NCBI RefSeq assembly: GCF_001811425.1
Contig: NZ_KV804685.1
Span: 1-64,000, forward strand
DNA from: Peptoniphilus_A sp001811425
GTDB lineage: Bacteria; Bacillota; Clostridia; Tissierellales; Peptoniphilaceae
Direction of reading: 5' to 3'
DNA: 64,000 bases
Shown here: positions 25,256-34,496 of the stretch, one piece after another
How the letters are laid out: every line of letters starts with the position of its first letter
Position numbering within the stretch: the stretch's first letter is position 1
Notes under the pieces: model-generated
What the model was told of the DNA's origin: nothing
The model's input: the letters and a program-made list of their open reading frames with translations, nothing else
Database searches by the model: none
Made by a program: the position numbers and the translations under genes

Positions 25256-25669
25256 ATGGAATATAATAAATTAATTGAACTTGCAATAAAGGCAAGAGAC
25301 AATATGACATATACGCCTTACTCACACTTTAATGTGGGTTGTGCAGTGGAGATGGAAGATGGATCAGTTTATACTGGTGGCAATATAGAAATAGCATCTT
25401 ATTCTCCAACGAACTGTGCAGAGAGGACAGCCATTTTTAAGGCAGTATCTGAAGGCAAGAGAGAAATTAAAAAAATTGCCATAGTTGGGGACAGTGATTT
25501 CACTTTTCCTTGTGGAGTCTGCAGACAAGTTATTCGTGAATTTTCAAAAAATCCTGAAATAATAATTGCAAATTCTACTGAAGATTATAAAATTTATGGG
25601 ATGGAGGAAATTTTACCTCATTCCTTTGGTCCAGAGGACCTAATGGGAGATGAAAATGACGGAAAATAA
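25256..25669 (+). CDS. cdd: Cytidine deaminase
   Basis: A 137-residue zinc enzyme converting cytidine and deoxycytidine to uridines in pyrimidine salvage. Substrate motif 'HFNVGCAVEMEDG' and 'GGNIE', catalytic C-A-E in 'NCAERTAIF', and zinc ligands in 'PCGVCRQVIREF' are all present. This is the small tetrameric class. The ATG directly follows the preceding stop codon. It precedes era, an order conserved from Bacillus. Confidence 0.95.
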   Translation: MEYNKLIELAIKARDNMTYTPYSHFNVGCAVEMEDGSVYTGGNIEIASYSPTNCAERTAIFKAVSEGKREIKKIAIVGDSDFTFPCGVCRQVIREFSKNPEIIIANSTEDYKIYGMEEILPHSFGPEDLMGDENDGK

Positions 25670-26561
25670 TTTTAAATCGGGCTATGTATCTGTAGTTGGA
25701 AGACCTAATGTTGGTAAATCTACTTTACTAAATGCAATAATTGGTGAAAAAATTTCAGCAATATCTTCAAAACCACAGACAACAAGACAAAATATTACTT
25801 TTATTCACACTGATGATGATTCACAAATCATATTTTTAGACACGCCAGGCATTCAAAGACCAAAAAATAAACTTGGCGAATTTATGTTAACTGAATCAAA
25901 GGAAAGTATTGATGAAGCTGATGTGATAACTTACATCGTTGACACATCAAAGAAAATTGGAAAAGCTGAAAGGTCAATAATAGACATTCTAAAGGAATAC
26001 CAAGACAAATTGCCAATAATTTTACTTATAAATAAGGTTGACACTATAAAAAAAGATGAACTTCTTGAAATAATTTCCATGTATGCTGATGAAGGAATTT
26101 TTAATGAAATTATTCCAATTTCTGCCATGAAAAATGATGGCGTTGACATTTATATTGAAACTCTAAAGAAATACTTAAAGCCTGGTCCAATGTACTATCC
26201 AGAGGACATGATTACAGATAAAAATGAAAGATTTATCGTAGCTGAAATTATTAGAGAAAAGGGCCTTAGATATTTAAACGAAGAAGTTCCTCATGGACTT
26301 GCCATATCAATTGAAAAATTCAAAAAGAGAGAAGACAAAAACATCTACGATATAGAGGCAAATATTTATGTGGAAAGGGATTCTCACAAGGGAATTTTAA
26401 TTGGAAAAGGCGGCTCCATGCTAAAGAGGATTGGCACTCAGGCTAGAGAAGATGCCGAAAGACTTTTGGATGCTAAGGTAAATTTACAAATCTGGGTTAA
26501 AGTTGAAAAAAATTGGAGAGAAAGAGACAATTTGGTAAAGAGATTTGGCTACGACAAATAA
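25656..26561 (+). CDS. era: GTPase Era
   Basis: About 301 residues. This essential GTPase binds the 3' end of 16S rRNA during 30S maturation. Its GTPase domain has G1 GRPNVGKS (15-22), 'PQTTRQNI' (G2), DTPG (G3) and NKVD (G4). The C-terminal KH domain carries 'GILIGKGGSMLKRIGTQAR' (GxxG loop). I favour ATG 25656 since GGGAG is six bases upstream; ATG 25650 directly abuts GGGAG. The start lies within the end of cdd. Confidence 0.96.
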   Translation: MTENNFKSGYVSVVGRPNVGKSTLLNAIIGEKISAISSKPQTTRQNITFIHTDDDSQIIFLDTPGIQRPKNKLGEFMLTESKESIDEADVITYIVDTSKKIGKAERSIIDILKEYQDKLPIILLINKVDTIKKDELLEIISMYADEGIFNEIIPISAMKNDGVDIYIETLKKYLKPGPMYYPEDMITDKNERFIVAEIIREKGLRYLNEEVPHGLAISIEKFKKREDKNIYDIEANIYVERDSHKGILIGKGGSMLKRIGTQAREDAERLLDAKVNLQIWVKVEKNWRERDNLVKRFGYDK

Positions 26562-27258
26562 TTACACTTTGGGTATTGTCTTAAATGAAATGGAATTTGG
26601 CGAAAGCTCAAAAATTATTAGAGTTTTTACTAGAAATTATGGAAAAATTTCCATTATGGTAAAGGGAGCCATGACGCCAAGGTCCAAAAATTTAAGTGTC
26701 TCACAAGTTTTTGGTTTAAATGAATATCTTTTAAAAAAGGGACAAAACTTTTACTATATTGGCGATGCAAAAATTGTAGAATCAAACTTTAAAATTAGAG
26801 AAAGTTATGATAATTTAATTTATGCATCACTCCTTCTTGAGATTTTAGAAAAATCTTCACTTGGAGGAGAGGCAAATAAAAAAGTTTTTGATCTCATGAG
26901 AAAGACTCTGAGCTTTTTCAACTCAAGCAAGGATCCTATTTCCTTAGCACTTGCCTTTGAGCTTAAATATCTTTCCTTTATAGGTTATAGACCAAAACTT
27001 GAAGCCAAAGAAAAAGCCTACTTTTCTATAAGAGAGGGAATAATTGACTTTCAAGATCCCTATTCCTTTTCTCTATCAAGAAGAGACTTACTTTACTTAA
27101 ATAAAATTCTCTATGGCAAGCTTGAAGAGTTAGAAAATATTGAAGAAATCAAAGAACTTGATGTAAATAGAAAAAAATATTTGCACAATATTATTTTAAA
27201 ATATATAAAATACAATTTAGATATAAGCAGTTTTAAGTCAGATAAGCTGTTTAATTAA
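26545..27258 (+). CDS. recO: DNA repair protein RecO
   Basis: A 237-residue recombination mediator that loads RecA with RecR. The N-terminal OB fold is recognisable ('GIVLNEMEFGESSKIIRVFTRNYGKISIMVKGA'), followed by the helical domain. The family's zinc cysteines (C-x2-C...C-x2-C) are absent: the region after 'FIGYRPKLEAKEKAYFS' has no Cys at all. The start is a TTG overlapping era by 17 bases, with a poor ribosome site, so translation is probably coupled. Confidence 0.92.
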   Translation: MATTNNYTLGIVLNEMEFGESSKIIRVFTRNYGKISIMVKGAMTPRSKNLSVSQVFGLNEYLLKKGQNFYYIGDAKIVESNFKIRESYDNLIYASLLLEILEKSSLGGEANKKVFDLMRKTLSFFNSSKDPISLALAFELKYLSFIGYRPKLEAKEKAYFSIREGIIDFQDPYSFSLSRRDLLYLNKILYGKLEELENIEEIKELDVNRKKYLHNIILKYIKYNLDISSFKSDKLFN

Positions 27259-27268
27259 GGAGGAAAAA

Positions 27269-28153
27269 ATGTATTTCCAAGATTTAATTATGACATTGGA
27301 AAATTATTGGAAGGAAAAGGGAGCAATTATAATGCAACCTTACGACACTGAAAAGGGTGCAGGAACAATGAATCCCAACACTTTCTTGAGATCTCTTGGT
27401 CCTGAAGAGTGGAAGGTAGTTTATGTTGAACCTTCAAGAAGACCTGCCGACGGTAGATATGGTGAAAATCCAAACAGACTTTACCAACATCACCAATTGC
27501 AAGTTATTTTGAAACCATCTCCAGAAGATGTGCAACAATTATACCTTGATTCACTTTTTGCAATAGGAATTGACCCAAAGAAACACGACATTAGGTTCGT
27601 AGAAGACAACTGGGAATCTCCTACACTTGGTGCATGGGGACTTGGTTGGGAAGTTTGGCTTGATGGGATGGAAGTTACACAATTTACTTACTTCCAACAA
27701 GTTGGCGGCGTTAACCTAGACCTTGAAAGTGCAGAGCTTACTTATGGACTTGAAAGAATTGCCATGTATCTTCAAAATGTTGAATCCGTTTACGATATTC
27801 AGTACAACGAAAATATAACTTATGGCGAAGTATTTAAGAAAAATGAATACGAACATTCAAAATATGCTTTTGAACTTGCTGATGTAGATATGCTTAGAAA
27901 ATTATTTGATATGTATGAAGCTGAAGCTAATAGAGTCATAGAAGATGGCATAGTAATTGATGCCTACGACTACACATTAAAATGTTCTCATGCCTTTAAC
28001 TTACTAGATGCAAGAGGAGCTCTTTCTGTTTCTGAAAGAACAAGTTATATTCAAAGAGTTAGAAATCTTGCGAGAGTAGTGGCAAAGACACATTTAAAAC
28101 ATAGAGAAGAAATGAACTATCCCCTTATCAACAGAGGTGAAATAAATGAATAA
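27269..28153 (+). CDS. glyQ: Glycine-tRNA ligase alpha subunit
   Basis: The 294-residue catalytic alpha subunit of the tetrameric (alpha2beta2) bacterial glycyl-tRNA synthetase. The sequence is highly conserved: 'FQDLIMTLENYW', 'GAGTMNPNTFLRSLGPE', 'EPSRRPADGRYGENPNRLYQHHQ', 'WELGLGW-like' segment 'LGAWGLGWEVWLDGMEVTQFTYFQQ'. A strong AAGGAGG precedes ATG. Only ten bases separate it from recO, so there is no room for a T-box leader; expression follows the upstream operon. Confidence 0.97.
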   Translation: MYFQDLIMTLENYWKEKGAIIMQPYDTEKGAGTMNPNTFLRSLGPEEWKVVYVEPSRRPADGRYGENPNRLYQHHQLQVILKPSPEDVQQLYLDSLFAIGIDPKKHDIRFVEDNWESPTLGAWGLGWEVWLDGMEVTQFTYFQQVGGVNLDLESAELTYGLERIAMYLQNVESVYDIQYNENITYGEVFKKNEYEHSKYAFELADVDMLRKLFDMYEAEANRVIEDGIVIDAYDYTLKCSHAFNLLDARGALSVSERTSYIQRVRNLARVVAKTHLKHREEMNYPLINRGEINE

Positions 28154-30215
28154 TTATTTACTTGAAATCGGTGTGGAAGAGTTGCCTTCAAGATTTGTCA
28201 ACATGGCAATTGAGCAGCTTAATGAAAAATCTAAAAAATTATTAACTGAAAACGAAATTGGTTTTGAAAATGTAAAAGTTTATGCAACACCAAGAAGACT
28301 TAGCCTTATTGTTGAAGGTCTTGACGAAAAACAAAAGGACATTCAAAAGGAAGTTAAGGGACCTTCTCTAAAGATTGCTTACGATGATGACAAAAAACCA
28401 ACGAAACCTCTTTTAGGTTTTATGAAGTCACAAAACATCAGTGAAAATGACTTAATAATAAAAGAATTAAAGGGAACGGATTATGTTTTTGCAAATATTT
28501 CCTCAATAGGCAGAAAATCATCTGAAATTTTAGCTGAAATTATGCCTTCACTTATTAAGGACATTAATTTCCCTAAAAATATGCGTTGGGGCGGCAAAAA
28601 CATTAGATTTGCCAGACCAATTAGATGGGTAGTGTCACTTTTAAATGACCAAGTAGTTGACTTTGACTTTGAAGGTATTCCTGTTGGAAATAAAACTAAG
28701 GGTCACAGATTTTTAGGTTCTTCAGAAATTATTATTGACCAAGTTAATAATTATGAAAAATTGCTTGAAGAAAATTATGTAATTTTAGACCAAAATAAGA
28801 GACGTGACATTATTAAATACGAATCAACAAAAATTGCAAAAGCCCTTGGTGGAGAAATTCATGAAAATGAAGATTTGCTTGAAGAATTAACTTACATTGT
28901 TGAATATCCATCTCCTATTAAGGGAAGCATTAAGGAAAAATACTTAACTCTTCCAAAGGAAGTTGTAACTACTACAATGATTGACCACTTGAGATTTACT
29001 CCAATTTATTCACAAGATGGCGAACTTCTTCCTTATTTTATTACTGTTAGAAATGGTACAAGAGACTACGAAGACATTGTAATTGCAGGCAACGAAAAAG
29101 TTCTTGGAGCAAGACTTGAAGATGCCAAATTCTTTTACGAAGATGACATCTCAAAGCCTCTTGAAGACTATGTAGAAAATCTAAAGGGAGTTTTATTCCA
29201 CGACAAATTAGGCTCTATGCTTGAAAAAGAAAAGAGAGATGGCGTTGTGGCAAAGAAAATTGCCAAGTCACTTTCCTTTGCCGATGAAGCAATTGAAGCT
29301 CTTGATAGAGTAGCTCATCTTTCAAAGGCTGACTTAACTACAAAAATGGTAATTGAATTTACTGAACTTCAAGGTGTAATGGGAGAAATTTATGCCCTTA
29401 AATCTGGAGAAAAGGAAATTGTGGCAACAGCAATTAGGGAACAATATCTTCCAAAATTTGCAGGCGATGCTCTTCCAAAATCTAGTGTTGGCTCAATCTT
29501 CTCTCTTGCAGATAAAATTGACACAATAGTTGGACTTTTTGCCATTGGAGAAATCCCTACAGGTTCTACAGATCCATTTGCACTAAGAAGATCTGCAATT
29601 GGAATAATTAATATAATAAGAAAAACTGGCTGGAAATTTAATTTAAATGAAGTAATAGAAACAAGTTTATATGAATACATCAACGATTTAGGTCTAACTT
29701 TTGATCATGAAGAAGTTATTGCCAACATAAGAGAATTTTTCTTTGGAAGAATTAAGACAATGCTTCAAGAAGAAGGCATTAGATACGATATTATTGATGC
29801 AGTTTTAATTCCTGAAAGTGAAATTTACAATATATTTGAAAAAGCTAAGGAATTAAATGGATGGTTTAAAGATGATAGGACAAACTTTGTTGACGCCTAC
29901 AATAGAATTAACAACTTGACAAAAGACATTAATTTCACAGAAATAGATGAAGAACTTCTAAAAGAAGATGCAGAAAAAAATCTTTACAATAAATTTGTAG
30001 AAAATGACAAGAAATTTAAGGAAGGGCTTTCTTCTGAAAATTACAAGGATGCAATGGATGCACTAAATGACTTAGTTCCATCAATTGACGCTTTCTTTGA
30101 CTCCGTAATGGTAATGGCAGAAGATGAAAACATAAGACACAATAGACTTGCGCTTATAAATAGCATTGAGGAAAATATTCAAAAAATATTAAAAATCGAA
30201 AATATTGTAGAATAG
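28146..30215 (+). CDS. glyS: Glycine-tRNA ligase beta subunit
   Basis: The 689-residue beta subunit, which binds tRNA-Gly. It begins 'LLEIGVEELPSRFV', typical of the family, and contains 'RRLSLIVEGL', 'FPKNMRWGGKNIRFARPIRW' and 'HDKLGSMLEKEKR' (HD-like domain). The C-terminal anticodon-binding DALR region covers about residues 575-680. It overlaps glyQ by eight bases, so the two subunits are co-translated. Confidence 0.97.
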   Translation: MNNYLLEIGVEELPSRFVNMAIEQLNEKSKKLLTENEIGFENVKVYATPRRLSLIVEGLDEKQKDIQKEVKGPSLKIAYDDDKKPTKPLLGFMKSQNISENDLIIKELKGTDYVFANISSIGRKSSEILAEIMPSLIKDINFPKNMRWGGKNIRFARPIRWVVSLLNDQVVDFDFEGIPVGNKTKGHRFLGSSEIIIDQVNNYEKLLEENYVILDQNKRRDIIKYESTKIAKALGGEIHENEDLLEELTYIVEYPSPIKGSIKEKYLTLPKEVVTTTMIDHLRFTPIYSQDGELLPYFITVRNGTRDYEDIVIAGNEKVLGARLEDAKFFYEDDISKPLEDYVENLKGVLFHDKLGSMLEKEKRDGVVAKKIAKSLSFADEAIEALDRVAHLSKADLTTKMVIEFTELQGVMGEIYALKSGEKEIVATAIREQYLPKFAGDALPKSSVGSIFSLADKIDTIVGLFAIGEIPTGSTDPFALRRSAIGIINIIRKTGWKFNLNEVIETSLYEYINDLGLTFDHEEVIANIREFFFGRIKTMLQEEGIRYDIIDAVLIPESEIYNIFEKAKELNGWFKDDRTNFVDAYNRINNLTKDINFTEIDEELLKEDAEKNLYNKFVENDKKFKEGLSSENYKDAMDALNDLVPSIDAFFDSVMVMAEDENIRHNRLALINSIEENIQKILKIENIVE

Positions 30216-30227
30216 GTCGGTGAGCAA

Positions 30228-30857
30228 ATGAAATTTAGCGAAAGACAAACTGAAATTATTGAAATTGTAAGAGATGAAGGTCCCATTACAGGCGATGAAA
30301 TTGCAGAAAAATTAGGTTTGTCAAGAGCGACTATTAGATCAGACCTTTCAGTTCTCACTATGATCAATATTTTGGGAGCTAGACCAAAGTTTGGTTACTT
30401 TTATACAGGCAAATCTATTCTTTCACAGCTTTCCGATGACTTAAAAAAATTAAAACTTAGGGATTATATGTCCCTGCCCTTTTCTTGCGACCAAAAAACT
30501 TCTGTCTACGATGTAGTAGTGGGTCTCTTTATGGAGGACCTGTCTTCTATGTTTATAACCGATGGGGGTTATCTTGCTGGTATCGTCTCAAGAAAAGATT
30601 TGATTAGATTTATGATTGGTGATGCCGACATAAAGAAGACTCCCATAAGTGTTATTATGACTAGAATGCCCAATGTTTTTTATGTTGACATTGACGACAC
30701 TGTCTATAAGGCTGCAAATTTAATTGTATCAAAGGGAATAGATTCTCTTCCCGTTGTGGAAGTTAAAAATAATAAAGATCTCGAAGTGGTTGGCAGATTT
30801 ACAAAGACTAATGTAACAAGACTTTTTGTAGATGTCTGTGACGGAGAGATTATCTAG
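30228..30857 (+). CDS. ccpN: HTH/CBS-domain transcriptional repressor (CcpN/YqzB-like)
   Basis: 209 residues. A winged helix-turn-helix (residues 3-55, 'EKLGLSRATIRSDLSVLTMI') is followed by two CBS domains (about 70-130 and 145-200), the CcpN architecture. In Bacillus, CcpN senses nucleotides through its CBS domains and represses gluconeogenic genes. The neighbour is a ppsR-type regulator, exactly as in Bacillus (ccpN-yqfL). It follows glyS by twelve bases. Targets in this organism are not visible in the window. Confidence 0.9.
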   Translation: MKFSERQTEIIEIVRDEGPITGDEIAEKLGLSRATIRSDLSVLTMINILGARPKFGYFYTGKSILSQLSDDLKKLKLRDYMSLPFSCDQKTSVYDVVVGLFMEDLSSMFITDGGYLAGIVSRKDLIRFMIGDADIKKTPISVIMTRMPNVFYVDIDDTVYKAANLIVSKGIDSLPVVEVKNNKDLEVVGRFTKTNVTRLFVDVCDGEII

Positions 30858-30865
30858 GAGGAGAA

Positions 30866-31687
30866 ATGAATAAAGACGATAAACAACTTACTATTTTTGT
30901 CATCTCCGATTCAATTGGAGAAACTGGTGAATTAATTGCAAAAAGTTCAGCAAGACAATTTGAGTCAGAAAATTATGAAATTATTAGATATCCTTATCAC
31001 AACAGCATTGAACAAATTAAACCAGTTCTCGAAAAAGCTTCAAAAATTCAAAATAGTTTAATAGTTTACACAAATGTTGTAAAGGAAACTAGAGAATTTA
31101 TTGAGAGAAAAACTCATGAGCTAAAACTTCACACAGTTGATGTCATGGGCGAACCTATGCGTCAAATTCAAGACATTTTAGGTTATGAACCTCTTAGAGA
31201 ACCTGGACTAATAAGAAGACTTGATGAAAATTATTTCAAGAAAGTTGAATGTGTTGAGTTTGCAGTTAAGTATGACGACGGAAAGGACCCTCGTGGTGCA
31301 AAGAAGGCTGACATATGTCTTGTTGGCATTTCAAGAACTTCTAAGACTCCACTTTCCATGTATCTTGCCAATAAATTATACAAGGTGGCAAATATTCCAC
31401 TAGTTCCTGAAGTTCCTGTTCCTAAGGAAGTTTACGAAAAGGATGTTGACAGGGTAATTGGACTTATTGCCAATCCTGAAAAAATTATTTCTGTAAGAGA
31501 ACAAAGACTTAAATCACTTGGACTTACTTCAGGTGCAAAATATGCCAACTACGACAGAATTAGAGAGGAACTAAATTATTCTAAGCAAGTTATGGAAGAG
31601 CTTGGCTGTTTTGTAATAGATGTTTCTGACAAGGCAATTGAAGAAACTGCAGAAATTATAATTAATCATATGGAATCTAGGATGTGA
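30866..31687 (+). CDS. ppsR: Pyruvate, phosphate dikinase / PEP synthase regulatory protein
   Basis: A 273-residue DUF299 protein (bifunctional ADP-dependent kinase / Pi-dependent pyrophosphorylase). It controls PPDK or PEP synthase by reversible threonine phosphorylation. The N-terminus reads 'IFVISDSIGETGELIA'; a P-loop-like VGISRTSKTP (G154-K160) and 'YANYDRIREELNYS' near the C-terminus are family signatures. A strong AGGAGG precedes ATG. It is coupled to ccpN, so PEP/pyruvate metabolism is regulated at two levels from one operon. Confidence 0.94.
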   Translation: MNKDDKQLTIFVISDSIGETGELIAKSSARQFESENYEIIRYPYHNSIEQIKPVLEKASKIQNSLIVYTNVVKETREFIERKTHELKLHTVDVMGEPMRQIQDILGYEPLREPGLIRRLDENYFKKVECVEFAVKYDDGKDPRGAKKADICLVGISRTSKTPLSMYLANKLYKVANIPLVPEVPVPKEVYEKDVDRVIGLIANPEKIISVREQRLKSLGLTSGAKYANYDRIREELNYSKQVMEELGCFVIDVSDKAIEETAEIIINHMESRM

Positions 31688-31691
31688 TGAG

Positions 31692-32705
31692 ATGAATCTT
31701 CGAGTTGAGAGAGAAAAACTTGAACACGAAATGCTCTTTGATTTTGCGACTTTTGCAGATTCAACTTTGGGAAGAAATGAAAGAGAAGAAAAATGTAATC
31801 TTAGAACTGAATTTCAAAGAGATAGGGATAGAATTATTCACTCAAAAAGTTTCAGGAGATTAAAACACAAGACCCAGGTCTTTATTTCTCCTGAAGGCGA
31901 CCATTTTAGGACAAGACTCACTCACACTCTTGAAGTCAGTCAAATTGGAAGGACCATAGCTAGGGCACTTAGGTTAAATGAAGATTTAGTTGAGGCAATT
32001 GCACTGGGCCATGACTTGGGGCACACTCCCTTTGGCCACTCTGGCGAAACCGTTTTAAATGAATTAAAAAGTGATGGCTTTATTCATGGAGTCCAGTCTC
32101 TAAAAGTCGTAGATTTTTTAGAAAGGTCTGACAAGAGAATTGGATTAAATCTTACAGAAGAAGTGCGTGATGGAATTTTAAATCACTCTGGCTCGGGCCA
32201 GGCAAAGACCCTTGAAGGCAAAATAATAAAGTTTGCCGATAGGATTGCCTACATCAATCATGACATTGACGATGCCATAAGAGCTGGCATAATTTCTTCT
32301 GACTCACTGCCAAAGGATCTCACTGATATCCTTGGCAACACATCCTCAGAAAGAATAAATACAATGATTATTGGAATAGTTAAAAAGTCCTATGGTAATC
32401 CTATTGTTGAAATGGAAAAGGAAATTTATGAGGCAACCATGGAGCTTAGACAGTATATGTTTAAAACAGTTTACATGGATTCTGTTGTCAAAAGTGAAGA
32501 AGTTAAAATAAAGAGACTATTAACTGAGCTTTATAAATATTATATGGAAGATTTAAGAAGGATTCCTGAAAACCACTTGAGCCTTTATGAAGGAAGAGTT
32601 CACAGTGACGAAGATATTGTTTCAGATTACATTGCAGGAATGACAGACACCTATGCCATGAAACAAATTAAAAATATTTTTATACCGAAGGGATGGAGCA
32701 TTTAA
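31692..32705 (+). CDS. dGTPase-like HD-domain triphosphohydrolase
   Basis: A 337-residue deoxyguanosine triphosphohydrolase-like protein (type 2 subfamily). 'SKSFRRLKHKTQVF' and the HD domain are visible: His in 'TRLTHTLEV', His107-Asp108 in 'LGHDLGHTPFGHSGE', and Asp in 'FADRIAYINHDIDDA'. It hydrolyses dNTPs to deoxynucleosides and triphosphate. It stands directly before dnaG, a common clostridial order. The ribosome site is weak, and the start ATG is four bases after the ppsR stop. Confidence 0.92.
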   Translation: MNLRVEREKLEHEMLFDFATFADSTLGRNEREEKCNLRTEFQRDRDRIIHSKSFRRLKHKTQVFISPEGDHFRTRLTHTLEVSQIGRTIARALRLNEDLVEAIALGHDLGHTPFGHSGETVLNELKSDGFIHGVQSLKVVDFLERSDKRIGLNLTEEVRDGILNHSGSGQAKTLEGKIIKFADRIAYINHDIDDAIRAGIISSDSLPKDLTDILGNTSSERINTMIIGIVKKSYGNPIVEMEKEIYEATMELRQYMFKTVYMDSVVKSEEVKIKRLLTELYKYYMEDLRRIPENHLSLYEGRVHSDEDIVSDYIAGMTDTYAMKQIKNIFIPKGWSI

Positions 32706-34496
32706 TTGTATGTTATAAATGATAATGTTCTTGATGAAATAAGAGACAGAGCAGATATAGTAGATTTAATTGGAGAATATGTTGACTTAAAAAGGTCAGG
32801 CTCTAACTATATGGGGCTCTGTCCTTTTCATTCTGAAAAGACTCCTTCCTTTTCTGTTTCTCCATCAAAATCTATTTTCAAGTGTTTTGGCTGTGGAGTT
32901 GGAGGAGATGTAATTACCTTTATTATGAAAAGGGAGAACTTAAATTTTCCTGAAGCTGTAGAATTTTTGGCAGAAAAATATAATGTAAGGCTATCTGAAT
33001 ATAAAGATGAAAACAAAGAAGCCCGCGACAAGAGAAATAGACTTTATGACATAAATAGAGAAGCGGCAATGCACTTTTTAAATAATCTTTCATCCTCACT
33101 AAAGGCGCAAAAGTATTTAAGGGACAGGGGACTAAGTGATAAGACAATAAGGGCTTATGGACTTGGCTATTCTAAAGATTCTTGGACAGACTTATACGAC
33201 CACTTGACTAAATTAGGTTACAAGGAAGAGGAACTTTTAAACTTGAATTTAATTTCCAAGAGCAAAAATGGGAATTACATTGACAGATTTCGCGACAGGG
33301 TTATGTTTCCAATTATAAATAAAAATAATAAGGTAATTGCCTTTGGTGCGAGAGGATTTGGAGATGCCAAGCCAAAATATTTAAATTCAAGGGAAACACC
33401 TATATTTCACAAGGGAAGCAACCTCTTTAATATGAATATCATCTCAAGAGAATCCAGTCGCCAGAGAATAATATTAGTTGAAGGTTATATGGATGTTATT
33501 TCTTTATACAATAGTGGTATAAATTATAGTGTAGCAAGCCTTGGTACATCTCTTACTGAAGACCAGGCAGCAATTATTAAAAAGATGGCGAAAGATATAT
33601 ACATCTGTTATGACAGCGACAAGGCTGGAATTAACGCGACTTCAAGGGCAATAGATATATTTTTATCTAAGTCTTGCAAGCCTAAAATCATTGAACTAGA
33701 AGGTGGACTAGATCCCGACGACTTTATAAAAAAATATGGAATGGAAGGCTTTGAAAATAAAATCAAGTCAGCAATTTCTTATATTGACTTTAAAATAAAA
33801 ATACTAAGGGAAAATTTTAATTTAGAAGACCCAGAAGGGCTTAGCAATTTTACTCTTGAATCTGCGAAAATTTTATCTAGCATTAAAAATCCAATTGAGA
33901 GAGATATTTTTGTAAAAGAATTTTCTAAAAAATATAATATTTCTTACAAGGCAATTGAAAATTATATAAATTATTTAAACAGAAATAAAATTAAAAGTGA
34001 GAAAAAAGAAAAGTTCAAGCTGAAGAAAAATACAAATGTTGTGAAAAGTACAAAAACTAGAGCACAAGAGGAATTATTATCATATTCTTTGCTTGACAAT
34101 GATATTTACAATTATATCAAAAATAAAATTCAGATTTTTTATTTTACCAATGCAATGACTAGGGCAAGCTTTGAAGAAATTCCTAAAATGTTTGAAGAAG
34201 AAATGGAAGTTTCTGAATTTTTAAATTTATTAGAGAAAAACAGGCTAATAGATTCTAATTTTAAAGATAATATTTTAGGAATTATAAAAAATATCCACGT
34301 CAATGAAAAAATTGTAGATGAGTTAATTAAAACTCTAGAGAGAAATTATCTCCAAAAGGAAAGGGAAAGAATCCTCGAAAACATTGATAAACTTCAAGGG
34401 GAAGAAGACAAAAATCTTTTACTCGATGCTTTAAAGAATCTTAAAGAGATTAATTTAAAGTTAAGTGAGTTGAAAGAGGAGGGCAATTATGAGTGA
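32706..34496 (+). CDS. dnaG: DNA primase
   Basis: 596 residues that synthesise RNA primers at the replication fork. The N-terminal zinc ribbon has Cys39, His42, Cys60 and Cys63 ('GLCPFHSEKTPSFSVSP', 'KCFGCGVGGD'). The Toprim core has Glu259 ('LVEGYMDVI') and Asp303/Asp305 ('CYDSDKAG'). The C-terminal helicase-binding domain (about 430-596) is divergent. The start is TTG 32706, immediately after the previous stop; its product matches the family's start ('...VLDEIRDRADIVDLIGEYVDLKRSG'). It overlaps rpoD by eight bases, the classic macromolecular-synthesis operon. Confidence 0.97.
   Translation: MYVINDNVLDEIRDRADIVDLIGEYVDLKRSGSNYMGLCPFHSEKTPSFSVSPSKSIFKCFGCGVGGDVITFIMKRENLNFPEAVEFLAEKYNVRLSEYKDENKEARDKRNRLYDINREAAMHFLNNLSSSLKAQKYLRDRGLSDKTIRAYGLGYSKDSWTDLYDHLTKLGYKEEELLNLNLISKSKNGNYIDRFRDRVMFPIINKNNKVIAFGARGFGDAKPKYLNSRETPIFHKGSNLFNMNIISRESSRQRIILVEGYMDVISLYNSGINYSVASLGTSLTEDQAAIIKKMAKDIYICYDSDKAGINATSRAIDIFLSKSCKPKIIELEGGLDPDDFIKKYGMEGFENKIKSAISYIDFKIKILRENFNLEDPEGLSNFTLESAKILSSIKNPIERDIFVKEFSKKYNISYKAIENYINYLNRNKIKSEKKEKFKLKKNTNVVKSTKTRAQEELLSYSLLDNDIYNYIKNKIQIFYFTNAMTRASFEEIPKMFEEEMEVSEFLNLLEKNRLIDSNFKDNILGIIKNIHVNEKIVDELIKTLERNYLQKERERILENIDKLQGEEDKNLLLDALKNLKEINLKLSELKEEGNYE

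Noticed and set aside
27243..27268. T-box riboswitch before glyQ
   Set aside because: Only ten bases separate recO and glyQ and no T-box sequence is present.
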